A stretch of DNA of 14,915 nucleotides from NCBI RefSeq assembly GCF_946480385.1, contig NZ_CAMLJP010000137.1, positions 1 through 14,915 on the forward strand, read 5' to 3'. This stretch comes from an uncultured Azospirillum sp. Its GTDB lineage: Bacteria > Pseudomonadota > Alphaproteobacteria > Azospirillales > Azospirillaceae. The notes under the pieces are model-generated. The model worked only from the letters and a program-made list of their open reading frames with translations. It had not been told where the DNA came from and searched no databases. Position 1 is the stretch's first letter. Each line of letters begins with the position of its first letter. Made by a program: the position numbers and the translations under genes. Below are positions 1-8,041 of the stretch, piece after piece.

Positions 1-129
1 GGTCTTGAACGTTGGGTGGAGGTGTGGGAAAAGGTTCAGCGTCTTTTCGCGCGCGCGGAATCCGCAAACCTGGACCGCAAGCAGGTGGTCCTGAACGCAC
101 TGGCGGCGCTGGAAGCGGCTGCCGCCTAG
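1..129 (+). CDS. holB: C-terminal end of DNA polymerase III delta' subunit (partial)
   Basis: Frame 1 is open from the first base to a TAG at 127-129 and gives 42 residues; the 5' part lies outside the window. The tail contains LDRKQVVLNALAAL, an amphipathic helix resembling the C-terminal end of alphaproteobacterial delta' clamp-loader subunits. The gene order holB-metG-tatD is common in this class and supports the call. Delta' is part of the clamp-loader complex that places the beta clamp on DNA during replication. The fragment is too short to show any ATPase-fold or zinc motif, so the identity rests on the tail and the neighbourhood. About 52 nt separate the stop from the metG start, so co-transcription with metG is plausible. 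Any other protein ending in a similar helix cannot be excluded. Confidence 0.55.
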   Translation, partial: GLERWVEVWEKVQRLFARAESANLDRKQVVLNALAALEAAAA

Positions 130-181
130 CGTTGTTTCTCGAACCTGCCGGTTGAACCTGACTTGAAAGAAAGTGCCGCAA

Positions 182-1732
182 ATGGCCGGGCCGAAGACCT
201 TCTATCTGACGACGCCGATCTACTACGTGAACGACGTGCCGCACATCGGCCACGCCTACACGACGCTTGCCTGCGACGTCCTCGCCCGGTTCATGCGCCT
301 CGACGGCTATGACGTGAAGTTCCTGACCGGCACCGACGAGCACGGCCAGAAGGTGGAGAAGTCGGCGGAAAAGGCCGGCATCGCGCCGCAGGAGTTCACC
401 GACCGGGTGTCGCAGAATTTCCGCGATCTCGTGTCGCTGATGAACTATTCCAACGACGACTTCATCCGCACCACCGAGCCGCGCCACGTCAAGTCGGTGC
501 AGGCGCTGTGGACGGTGCTGAAGGATCGCGGCGAGATTTATCTGGGCTCCTACGCCGGCTGGTATTCGGTTCGCGACGAGGCCTTCTATGGCGAGGACGA
601 GCTGACCACCAATGCCGAGGGCAAGAAGATCGCCCCGACCGGCGCCGAGTGCGAGTGGGTGGAGGAGCCGTCCTACTTTTTCAAGCTCTCGGCCTGGCAG
701 GATCGGCTGATCGAGTTCTATGAACAGAACCCGGATTTCATCGCGCCGGCCGGCAAGCGCAACGAGGTGATGTCCTTCGTCAAGTCGGGGCTGAAGGATC
801 TGTCGGTCAGCCGCACCACCTTCAAGTGGGGCATCCCGGTGCCGGGCGACGACGCCCACATCATGTATGTCTGGCTCGACGCGCTGGCGAACTACATCAC
901 CGCCGTCGGCTATCCCGACACGGCGGGCGAGTATGCCAAGTACTGGCCGGCCGACCTGCACATGGTCGGCAAGGACATCCTGCGCTTCCACGCCGTCTAC
1001 TGGCCGGCCTTCCTGATGGCCGCCGGCCTGCAGCCGCCGAAGAGGGTGTTCGCCCATGGCTGGTGGACGATCGAAGGCCAGAAGATGTCGAAGTCGCTGG
1101 GCAACGTCATCGCGCCGGAAACTCTGGTCAACACCTACGGCCTCGACCAGACCCGCTATTTCCTGCTGCGCGAGGTTCCGTTCGGCAATGACGGCGATTT
1201 CTCGCACAAGCAGATGGTCAACCGGATCAATGGCAACCTCGCCAACGATTACGGCAATCTGGTGCAGCGCGTCCTGTCGATGATCGGCAAGAACTGCGGC
1301 GCCGCCGTGCCGACGCCGGGGGCCTTCACCGAGGCTGACAACGCCCTGCTCGGCTCGGCCTACGGCATGCTCGACATCGTCCGGGCGGAGTTCAAGGCGC
1401 AGGCCTTCCACAAGGCGCTGGATGCCATCTGGGCGGTGGTCGGCGACGCCAACCGCTATGTCGACGAACAGGCCCCGTGGGCGCTGAAGAAGACCGACCC
1501 GGCGCGCATGGCGACCGTGCTGTATGTGCTGGCGGAGACGATCCGTCATCTGGCGATCCTGACCCAGCCGGTGATGCCCGACAGCTCCGCCAAGATCCTG
1601 GACCTGCTGGCTCTGGGACCGGACGCGCGCGGCTTCGGCACGCTGGGTCCGTCGGGGGCGCTCGCCGCCGGCACGCCGCTGCCGACGCCGCAGGGCGTCT
1701 TCCCGCGTTACGTCGAAGAACCGAAGGCCTGA
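182..1732 (+). CDS. metG: Methionyl-tRNA synthetase
   Basis: Cytosolic class I aminoacyl-tRNA synthetase that charges tRNA-Met with methionine using ATP. The 516-residue product shows the class I signature HIGH at residues 21-24, following the typical TTPIYYVNDVP strand, and KMSKS at 301-305. The segment GWYSVRDEAFY and the FLTGTDEHGQK stretch are characteristic of MetRS. There is no C-terminal tRNA-binding (Trbp-like) extension; the length fits the short ~510-520 aa form. I place the start at ATG 182, where a GAAAG purine tract ends 8 nt upstream. An in-frame GTG at 173 would add three residues (MPQ) but has its purine tract too close. The TGA is followed after 8 nt by tatD, so the two are almost certainly co-transcribed. 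Nothing is truncated or odd. Confidence 0.97.
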   Translation: MAGPKTFYLTTPIYYVNDVPHIGHAYTTLACDVLARFMRLDGYDVKFLTGTDEHGQKVEKSAEKAGIAPQEFTDRVSQNFRDLVSLMNYSNDDFIRTTEPRHVKSVQALWTVLKDRGEIYLGSYAGWYSVRDEAFYGEDELTTNAEGKKIAPTGAECEWVEEPSYFFKLSAWQDRLIEFYEQNPDFIAPAGKRNEVMSFVKSGLKDLSVSRTTFKWGIPVPGDDAHIMYVWLDALANYITAVGYPDTAGEYAKYWPADLHMVGKDILRFHAVYWPAFLMAAGLQPPKRVFAHGWWTIEGQKMSKSLGNVIAPETLVNTYGLDQTRYFLLREVPFGNDGDFSHKQMVNRINGNLANDYGNLVQRVLSMIGKNCGAAVPTPGAFTEADNALLGSAYGMLDIVRAEFKAQAFHKALDAIWAVVGDANRYVDEQAPWALKKTDPARMATVLYVLAETIRHLAILTQPVMPDSSAKILDLLALGPDARGFGTLGPSGALAAGTPLPTPQGVFPRYVEEPKA

Positions 1733-1740
1733 GTTCCCTG

Positions 1741-2520
1741 ATGCTCGTCGACAGCCATTGCCATCTCGACTTTCCCGATTTCGCCGAGGAACTGGACGCG
1801 ATCGTCGACCGCGCCCGGCAGGCCGGCATCGGGCGGATGGTCACCATCTGCACCTACATCAGCCGGTTCGACCGCATCCTGGCGGTGGCGGAACGCTATG
1901 ACGACATCCTCTGCTCGGTGGGGGTCCATCCCCATCAGGCGGCGGAGGAGTTCGCCATCACCACCGTGGACAAGCTGGTGGAGCTGTCGCGCCATCCCAA
2001 GGTGATCGGGCTGGGCGAGACGGGACTCGACTATTTCTACGACAAGAGCCCGCGCGACCAGCAGCAGGAGTGCTTCCGCCGGCACATCCGCGCCAGCCTG
2101 GAGACCGGCCTGCCGCTGATCATCCACACCCGCGACGCCGACGACGACACCATGCGCATCGTCAAGGAGGAAGCGGCCGGCCAAAAGGTGAAGGGGCTGC
2201 TGCACTGCTTCAGCTCCGGCCGGGCGCTGGCGGAAGAGGCGGTGGAATACGGCTTCACCCTGTCGCTGTCGGGGATCGTCACCTTCAAGAAGTCGGAAGA
2301 GTTGCGCGCCATCGTGAAGGACGTGCCGCTCGACCGCATCCTGGTGGAGACCGACGCGCCCTATCTGGCGCCGATCCCCTTCCGCGGCAAGCGCAACGAG
2401 CCGGCTTACGTAGCCCACACCGCGGCCTGCGTGGCGGAAGTGAAGGGGGTGTCGGCGGAGGAACTGGCGCGGGTCACCACCGACAATTTCTTCCGCCTGT
2501 TCGACAAGGCTGCTGCATGA
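1741..2520 (+). CDS. tatD: TatD-family metal-dependent hydrolase (DNase)
   Basis: A 259-residue TIM-barrel hydrolase of the TatD/YcfH family, cytosolic metal-dependent nucleases with 3'-5' exonuclease activity in characterised members. Visible metal-site motifs run in order: DSHCHLD at residues 4-10, SVGVHPH near 60, GETGLDYFY near 92-100, IIHTRDA near 125, LLHCFSSG near 155, and ETDAPYLAP near 204. All metal-binding positions expected for the family appear present. The length is normal (about 260 aa). The ATG at 1741 is 8 nt after the metG stop, and the TGA overlaps the start of the next gene as ATGA, so the three genes form a tightly packed and probably translationally coupled operon. A YcfH-type TatD next to metG is a common bacterial order. 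Which of the several TatD paralogs this is cannot be settled from sequence alone. Confidence 0.94.
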   Translation: MLVDSHCHLDFPDFAEELDAIVDRARQAGIGRMVTICTYISRFDRILAVAERYDDILCSVGVHPHQAAEEFAITTVDKLVELSRHPKVIGLGETGLDYFYDKSPRDQQQECFRRHIRASLETGLPLIIHTRDADDDTMRIVKEEAAGQKVKGLLHCFSSGRALAEEAVEYGFTLSLSGIVTFKKSEELRAIVKDVPLDRILVETDAPYLAPIPFRGKRNEPAYVAHTAACVAEVKGVSAEELARVTTDNFFRLFDKAAA

Positions 2521-3326
2521 CGGTAGACGGCGCATCACCCGGCGCGATGCGCGTGACCGTCCTCGGCTGCGGCGGGTCACGCGGCGTGCCGGTGATCGCC
2601 GGCATACCCGGCGGCCAGTGGGGCCGCTGCGATCCCGCCAATCCGAAGAACCGCCGCATGCGCCCGTCGGTGCTGGTGGAGAGCGGCACAGTGTCGGTGC
2701 TGGTCGACACCTCCCCCGACCTGCGGCAGCAGTTGCTGGATAGCGGCTGCGCGCGGCTGGATGCCGTGCTGTGGACCCACCAGCATGCAGATCATTGCCA
2801 CGGCATCGACGAATTGCGCGAGATCTGCCGGCACATGCATGCGCCGATCGACGCCTATGGCTGGGATGAGCATCTGCGGGACATCGAGGTCCGCTTCCCC
2901 TACTGCTTCGATCCGCTGCCGGAGGGCTATCCCTTCTACCGGCCGGTGCTGAACACGCATCGGATTGCCGGGCCCTTCAGCGTGAAGGGGCTGGAGGTGA
3001 CGCCGTTCGAGCAGGACCACGGCTATATGCGGACGGTCGGCTACCGGTTCGGCCGCTTCGCCTATTCGACCGACGTGGTGCGGTTGGACGACCGCGCGTT
3101 CGAGGCGCTGGCGGGGGTGGACACCTGGATGGTCGATTGCGGCCGGATCGAGCCGCCCCATCCCGTTCACGCCCATCTGGCGCTGACTCTGGAATGGATC
3201 GAGCGGGTGAAGCCGCGGCGGGCCTATCTGACCCACATGGACAACAGCATGGATTACGACAGCCTGCTGCGGATTCTGCCGGCGGGGGTCGAGCCGGCCT
3301 ATGACGGGCTGGTGATCGAGGTTTGA
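2517..3326 (+). CDS. MBL-fold metallo-hydrolase, PhnP-like
   Basis: A 269-residue metallo-beta-lactamase-fold hydrolase. The zinc signature THQHADHCHG lies at residues 87-96 (H88, H90, D92, H93). Further ligand candidates occur in EQDHGY, DCGRIEPPHPVHAH and the C-terminal THMDNSMDY. The N-terminus has the LGCGGSRGVP turn typical of the PhnP/RNase Z-like branch, followed by a Cys-containing insertion (GRCDPANPKNRR) resembling the extra Cys-rich region of PhnP. PhnP is a cyclic ribose phosphodiesterase in phosphonate breakdown, but no phn genes are nearby, so the substrate is unknown. The gene order with metG and tatD recurs in alphaproteobacteria. The start ATG at 2517 overlaps the tatD stop (ATGA) with an AAGG 7 nt upstream; ATG 2547, just before the first beta strand (MRVTVLG), is a possible alternative. 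Confidence 0.88.
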   Translation: MTVDGASPGAMRVTVLGCGGSRGVPVIAGIPGGQWGRCDPANPKNRRMRPSVLVESGTVSVLVDTSPDLRQQLLDSGCARLDAVLWTHQHADHCHGIDELREICRHMHAPIDAYGWDEHLRDIEVRFPYCFDPLPEGYPFYRPVLNTHRIAGPFSVKGLEVTPFEQDHGYMRTVGYRFGRFAYSTDVVRLDDRAFEALAGVDTWMVDCGRIEPPHPVHAHLALTLEWIERVKPRRAYLTHMDNSMDYDSLLRILPAGVEPAYDGLVIEV

Positions 3327-3330
3327 AGTG

Positions 3331-3508
3331 TCGGCTTCGATTTGCCCCCACCTAACCTCCCCCGCTCCGCAGGGGAGGGACTGCCGCCCCTCTCCCGTCC
3401 AAGCGCTTATCCCCTCCCCTGCGAAGCTCTCGCACAAAGCTACGCAGCAGGCGGACCATAGGTCCGCTGAGAGCGGGGGAGGTTTAGGATGGGGGCAATC
3501 GAAGCCGA
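3331..3508. repeat. Nested C/G-rich inverted repeat between convergent genes (copy 1)
   Basis: Outer arms 3331-3367 and 3471-3508 are reverse complements over about 37 bp with only three single-base indels; each begins or ends with TCGGCTTCGAT or its complement. Inside, 3368-3379 pairs perfectly with 3412-3423 (12 bp), and 3451-3457 pairs with 3461-3467 (7 bp, loop ATA). The stretch 3345-3387 matches 14290-14332 at 39 of 43 positions, so this belongs to a dispersed repeat family. It fills the gap between two genes that end toward each other, where it could act as a bidirectional transcription barrier. There is no transposase and no long U tract. A partial core (CCCCCACCCTAA) recurs at 3511-3522. 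Confidence 0.85.
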
Positions 3509-3529
3509 CTCCCCCACCCTAAGAACTTC

Positions 3530-4663
<1,134 letters not shown>

Positions 4664-4817
4664 TTATCGCCGGACCGGCGGACGCCCTGCCAAGGCATGC
4701 CGGCCCGCACCCGCGCATGCCAGGGCCCTCACGGGACCGGGCAATGCCGGGTGAGCAGGGAAAGCGGGAATGAGTGGGATGCACGCTCGACCGACCCGGA
4801 CGGCGCACCGCGGGAAA

Positions 4818-4868
4818 CCATGGAACCGGTGGGCACCGGCGCATTGCGCCATCCGCCCGGTTCCATGG
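4818..4868. repeat. Strong 51-nt hairpin with perfect 12-bp arms
   Basis: CCATGGAACCGG at 4818-4829 is the exact reverse complement of 4857-4868. Between the arms, GGCGCA-T-TGCGCC at 4838-4850 forms a second perfect inverted repeat, so the element can fold as a stem on a stem or bind a dimeric protein. No U tract follows on either strand, so it is not a textbook terminator. It lies about 190 nt upstream of the TRAP receptor start and 380 nt upstream of the OpgC-like start. Its role is unknown; an operator, an RNA leader structure or a repeat-family member are all possible. Confidence 0.7.
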
Positions 4869-5002
4869 CGTCCCGACGTTGGTGTGCGTTTCCTCCCGTC
4901 CATCCGGGCTTGCCGCCGGCCTTCCGGCCGATCCGCCCCAGCTTTCTTTTGCTGACCGGATTATGCAGGAAGCAAACGGTCGGGATCAAGCGCGAACGGG
5001 AA

Positions 5003-5030
5003 TTGAAGACTGTATTTCAGAGGTTTAACG
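5003..5030 (+). promoter_or_regulatory. Weak sigma-70-like promoter candidate for the opgC-SGNH unit
   Basis: TTGAAG at 5003-5008 and TTAACG at 5025-5030 are spaced by 16 nt and point toward the OpgC-like gene, leaving a leader of about 210 nt. The match is partial, and this is one of few AT-richer spots in the gap; low confidence. Confidence 0.22.
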
Positions 5031-5248
5031 CTGCGACGCGAAGCCGCGGGTCTCGTTCAACCACGGCTCGGCAATCATCCGCAGCACTTATGCCATCCGA
5101 CTTCTCGAATCCGGAGGCGGCACACCCATCTTTTGCAGGGATCACGGCGGGGATCTGGAAAGCGACACCCTTGCGGGTGGGCTGCGGACCGCCGGTCGGG
5201 CTGGATTGTTCACGAAGGCGGAGCAAGACACTTGCGGGTTGGACGGCC

Positions 5249-6421
5249 ATGAAAGACGCAACATCGGCGGACGGCAGGAACGAGACGGCTGCGCGCGACC
5301 TGCGGCTCGACTTCTTCCGCGGTCTGGCGCTGTGGTTCATCTTCGTGAACCACATCCCCGCCAACCAGATCTCCTGGGCGACCCCGCGCAACTTCGGCCT
5401 GAGCGACGCGACGGAAATCTTCGTCTTCATCTCCGGCTACACCGCGGCCCTGGTCTACGGCCGGACACTGGATCGGCAAGGGATGCCGATGGCGGCGGCG
5501 CAGGTGCTGCACCGCTGCTGGACGCTGTACGTCACCTACATCATCCTGTTCTTCGCCTACACCACGCAGATCGCCTACACCGCCCGCGCCTTCGACAGCC
5601 CGCTGTTCGCGGAGGAGATGGGCATCGCCGGTTATTTCCAGGACCCCGTCACCGCCCTGACCCAGGCCATCCTGCTGAAGTTCCGGCCCGCCAACCTGGA
5701 CGTTCTGCCGCTCTACATCGTGCTGCTGCTGACCTTCCCACTGCTGCTGCCAGCCCTGCGCCGCCGACCGCTGGCGGTGCTGGCCGGGTCCGCCGCGCTG
5801 TACCTCGCGGCACGGCAATGGGGATGGAACCTGCCGACATACCCGGATGGCGGCGTCTGGTACTTCAATCCCTTCACCTGGCAATTCCTGTTCGTGCTGG
5901 GCGCGTCACTGCAGTTCCAACCGGAACTGCGGGCCGTGCTGACCCGATTCCGGACGCCGGTGGCGGCAGGGGCCGGGGCAGTCCTGCTGGCCGGCCTGTT
6001 CCTGACGCTGTCCTGGAAATTCGCCCCGCTGCACGCGCTGATCCCGGTGTGGGTGACGGAGATCCTCTATCCCATCAGCAAGACCGACCTCGACCCTTTG
6101 CGGCTGCTGCACTTCTTCGCCCTGGCCTATCTGATGCTGTGGCTGGTGCCGGCGGGAGCATCCTGGCTGCGCGGACCGCTGGCCGCACCGGTGCTCGACT
6201 GCGGCCGGCAATCACTGCCGGTGTTCTGCCTGGGAGTGCTGCTGTCCTTTGCCGGGCAGACCATGCTCGTCCATGTCAGCGGCTCGCTTTCCGCACAGTT
6301 CCTTGTTACCGTGTTCGGCATCGCCACGATGCTGCTGCTGGCGCGCTTCCTGAACTGGTATCAGTCGGCGGAACGGGCGCGGCGCCACCGGGTCGCGGCC
6401 ACCACGAAAATGGGCACATGA
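5249..6421 (+). CDS. OpgC-family membrane acyltransferase
   Basis: A 390-residue integral membrane protein that I recognise as OpgC-like, in the acyltransferase superfamily. After a short cytosolic N-terminus, the signature RDLRLDFFRG lies at residues 16-25 with H35 in VNHIP, followed by DATEIFVFISGYTAAL; these are the conserved opening motifs of OpgC. About ten hydrophobic segments follow, for example near residues 22-37, 53-72, 95-115, 150-172, 178-193, 235-258, 288-306, 325-345 and 355-376. Characterised OpgC adds succinyl groups to osmoregulated periplasmic glucans. Here the usual opgG/opgH partners are absent, and two exported SGNH proteins follow instead (7-nt gap to the first), so the substrate may be another envelope glycan. 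The ATG at 5249 directly precedes the conserved domain. Its ribosome binding site is weak, and the frame is open far upstream, but that part shows no domain. Confidence 0.87.
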   Translation: MKDATSADGRNETAARDLRLDFFRGLALWFIFVNHIPANQISWATPRNFGLSDATEIFVFISGYTAALVYGRTLDRQGMPMAAAQVLHRCWTLYVTYIILFFAYTTQIAYTARAFDSPLFAEEMGIAGYFQDPVTALTQAILLKFRPANLDVLPLYIVLLLTFPLLLPALRRRPLAVLAGSAALYLAARQWGWNLPTYPDGGVWYFNPFTWQFLFVLGASLQFQPELRAVLTRFRTPVAAGAGAVLLAGLFLTLSWKFAPLHALIPVWVTEILYPISKTDLDPLRLLHFFALAYLMLWLVPAGASWLRGPLAAPVLDCGRQSLPVFCLGVLLSFAGQTMLVHVSGSLSAQFLVTVFGIATMLLLARFLNWYQSAERARRHRVAATTKMGT

Positions 6422-6428
6422 GGGGGGA

Positions 6429-7238
6429 ATGGCGGGAGGACGGGGGCGAGGGATGCTGACGGTCACGGCCATCCTGCTGGCGGCCGCGCTGTTCCTTTCT
6501 CCGGACCATGTCATGGCCGGCCAGCCGGCGGCAGCCCAGTCGGTCGATCCCACCTGCGCCGTGCCGGAGTCGGTTCTCGCTCCCGGCGGCGGACTGCCGC
6601 GGGCATCGGCGCGACTTGCCGCCGGAGGTCCGTTGTCGATCCTGATCGCCCATTCCGCCAAGCCGACATCCAAGCCGGGCATCGTCGGCTATCCCGCCCG
6701 GCTGGAAAGCGAGCTGAAACGCCGCCTGCCCGGCCATGAGGTCAATACCACCGTGCTGAGCCTTCCCGGTGAAGCGGCGCCTGCCATGGTCGCCCCGCTG
6801 ACCCTGGCCGTGGAGAAGCAGCGGCCGGCGCTGGTCGTCTGGCAGACCGGCACGGTCGACGCCATGCGCAGCCTGGACCTGGAAAGTTTCGGCGCAGCGC
6901 TCCAGGCCGGCATCGCCGAGGTTCAACGCCTCGGCGCCGACATCGTCATCATGGACATGCAGTACAGCATGCACACCGCTCAGTTGATCGACTTCGCTCC
7001 CTACGTGTCATACATGTCCTGGCTGGCCCAGAGTTCCGATGTCTTCCATTTTCCCCGCTACGACATCATGCGGTACTGGGTGGAGGACGGCCGGGTCGAT
7101 TTCGCCGACGAATCGAGCAGAGCAAAGCAGCGTGCTTATGAATTCGTTCACCAATGCATCGGACAATTGCTGGCGCAAAGCGTCGCGGCGATGATCGTGC
7201 CCCTGCCGGTCGGCGAGCGCACCGGAGCAAGCAATTGA
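6429..7238 (+). CDS. Exported SGNH-fold protein with degenerate active site
   Basis: A 269-residue predicted exported protein. The N-terminus has two Arg, then a hydrophobic run (LTVTAILLAAALFL) consistent with a signal peptide. It aligns along its length with the next gene: shared features include the early Cys-x-x-Pro, A-RLAAG-P before the first strand, GYPARL against TYPARL, VVWQTG against VIWQVG, DIVIMDMQYS against DVVLMDLQYA, and RYDIMRYWVE against RFDVMRSLVE. The block I Ser is kept (S76, in AHSAK rather than GSSST). The block III Asn is replaced by V143 (WQTGTV), and the block V Asp-x-x-His becomes D227-x-x-S230, so the catalytic His is lost. It is therefore probably not a working hydrolase and may bind glycan or assist its paralog. 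A GAGG overlapping the upstream stop sits 5 nt before ATG 6429; ATG 6453 is the alternative start but lacks a basic N-region. Confidence 0.82.
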   Translation: MAGGRGRGMLTVTAILLAAALFLSPDHVMAGQPAAAQSVDPTCAVPESVLAPGGGLPRASARLAAGGPLSILIAHSAKPTSKPGIVGYPARLESELKRRLPGHEVNTTVLSLPGEAAPAMVAPLTLAVEKQRPALVVWQTGTVDAMRSLDLESFGAALQAGIAEVQRLGADIVIMDMQYSMHTAQLIDFAPYVSYMSWLAQSSDVFHFPRYDIMRYWVEDGRVDFADESSRAKQRAYEFVHQCIGQLLAQSVAAMIVPLPVGERTGASN

Positions 7239-7241
7239 GTC
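7224..7241 (+). promoter_or_regulatory. Ribosome binding site deciding a TTG start with TTGA overlap
   Basis: GGAG at 7224-7227 lies 7 nt before TTG 7235. That TTG overlaps the stop of the upstream gene (TGA 7236-7238), the same geometry as an ATGA coupling junction. Starting here gives a short N-terminus leading straight into a signal peptide. The in-frame ATG 7154 would add 27 Arg-rich residues and overlap the upstream gene by 85 nt. Confidence 0.6.
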
Positions 7242-8011
7242 CTGTTGTGCCGTACGCCGTCCGCGTCCTGTCCGTGATCGCCGCCCTGGCGGTGTCCGTT
7301 CCGGCCCTTGCCGCCGATCCCGCAGCGCGCTGCCAGCTTCCACGCAGCGACGCGGCATTGTCGGCGCCCCTGCCGCAGATGGCCCAGCGCATCGCGGCCG
7401 GCGCGCCGATCCGGATCGTCGCCATCGGTTCCTCCTCCACCGCCGGAGCGGGGGCGAGTTCGCAGAACAAGACCTATCCGGCCCGGCTCGACCATTACCT
7501 GAGCGAGCGGTTCCGCAACGCCGACATCGCGGTGCTGAACCGCGGGATCAACGGCGAGACCGACGACCAGACCGAAAAGCGGATCGAGGCCGATGCGCTG
7601 AGCGCCAGGCCCGATCTGGTGATCTGGCAAGTCGGCGCCAACACGGTTTTGCGCGACGGCGACCAGGGATTGAGCGAGCGTTCCATCCGCCGGGGCGTGG
7701 CGCGGCTGCGCGCCGCCGGGGTCGATGTGGTGCTGATGGACCTGCAATACGCTCCGAAGATGCTGGAGAAGGCCGGCGTCGCCCCGATGCTGAGCCGCAT
7801 CACCGGGATCGCCACCGACAACCACATCGGCCTGTTCCACCGCTTCGACGTCATGCGGTCGCTGGTGGAGAGCCGCGGGATGACCATGGCCGACCTGATC
7901 GGACCCGACGGCGTCCACCAGAACGACGTCGGATACGACTGCGTCGCCCGCATACTGGCGGCCGGCATCGAGGACGCGGTGAGCGTCCACAACAGCGGAC
8001 TTCAACGGTAA
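7235..8011 (+). CDS. Exported SGNH/GDSL hydrolase (catalytic motifs intact)
   Basis: A 258-residue protein with an N-terminal signal peptide (hydrophobic VLSVIAALAVSVPALAA, probable cleavage after ALAA near residue 27). SGNH blocks are visible: block I IGSSSTAG with the nucleophile at S67, a Gly/Asn in RGINGET that can serve as block II, block III WQVGANT with N136, and block V DGVH with D225 and H228. The family comprises esterases, acyl esterases and some acyltransferases acting on glycans, lipids or peptidoglycan. Its position after an OpgC-like acyltransferase and a degenerate paralog suggests periplasmic removal or transfer of acyl groups on an envelope polysaccharide; this is inference. 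The TTG start is chosen on the ribosome binding site and coupling with the upstream stop. The gene ends just before a hairpin shared with the convergent gene. Confidence 0.86.
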   Translation: MSPVVPYAVRVLSVIAALAVSVPALAADPAARCQLPRSDAALSAPLPQMAQRIAAGAPIRIVAIGSSSTAGAGASSQNKTYPARLDHYLSERFRNADIAVLNRGINGETDDQTEKRIEADALSARPDLVIWQVGANTVLRDGDQGLSERSIRRGVARLRAAGVDVVLMDLQYAPKMLEKAGVAPMLSRITGIATDNHIGLFHRFDVMRSLVESRGMTMADLIGPDGVHQNDVGYDCVARILAAGIEDAVSVHNSGLQR

Positions 8012-8016
8012 AGGAA

Positions 8017-8038
8017 CCGGGGCGTCAAGGCGCCCCGG
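8017..8038. terminator. Hairpin between convergent genes, possible bidirectional terminator
   Basis: CCGGGGCG at 8017-8024 pairs perfectly with CGCCCCGG at 8031-8038 around a six-base loop (TCAAGG). It occupies nearly the whole 30-nt gap between the SGNH stop and the stop of the convergent YkgJ-type gene. No U tract follows on either side, so termination efficiency is uncertain. Confidence 0.5.
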
Positions 8039-8041
8039 CCG

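Noticed and set aside
1477..1740. Upstream extension of the tatD frame into metG
   Set aside because: It is the overlapping frame of metG; the TatD fold begins exactly at ATG 1741 (MLVDSHCHLD).
3345..3522. CRISPR-like or insertion-sequence origin of the C-rich repeat
   Set aside because: There are no regularly spaced direct repeats, no transposase frame and no obvious target-site duplication; an inverted-repeat family fits better.
4702..4725. Sigma-54-like -24/-12 promoter on the minus strand upstream of the TRAP receptor
   Set aside because: A TGGCAT is followed by a GC, but the spacing between the GG and GC is 11 rather than 10 nt, and the -12 element is not TTGC.
7154..7234. ATG 7154 as the start of the second SGNH protein
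   Set aside because: It would put 27 Arg-rich residues in front of a good signal peptide and overlap the upstream gene by 85 nt; the TTG at 7235 has the better ribosome binding site.
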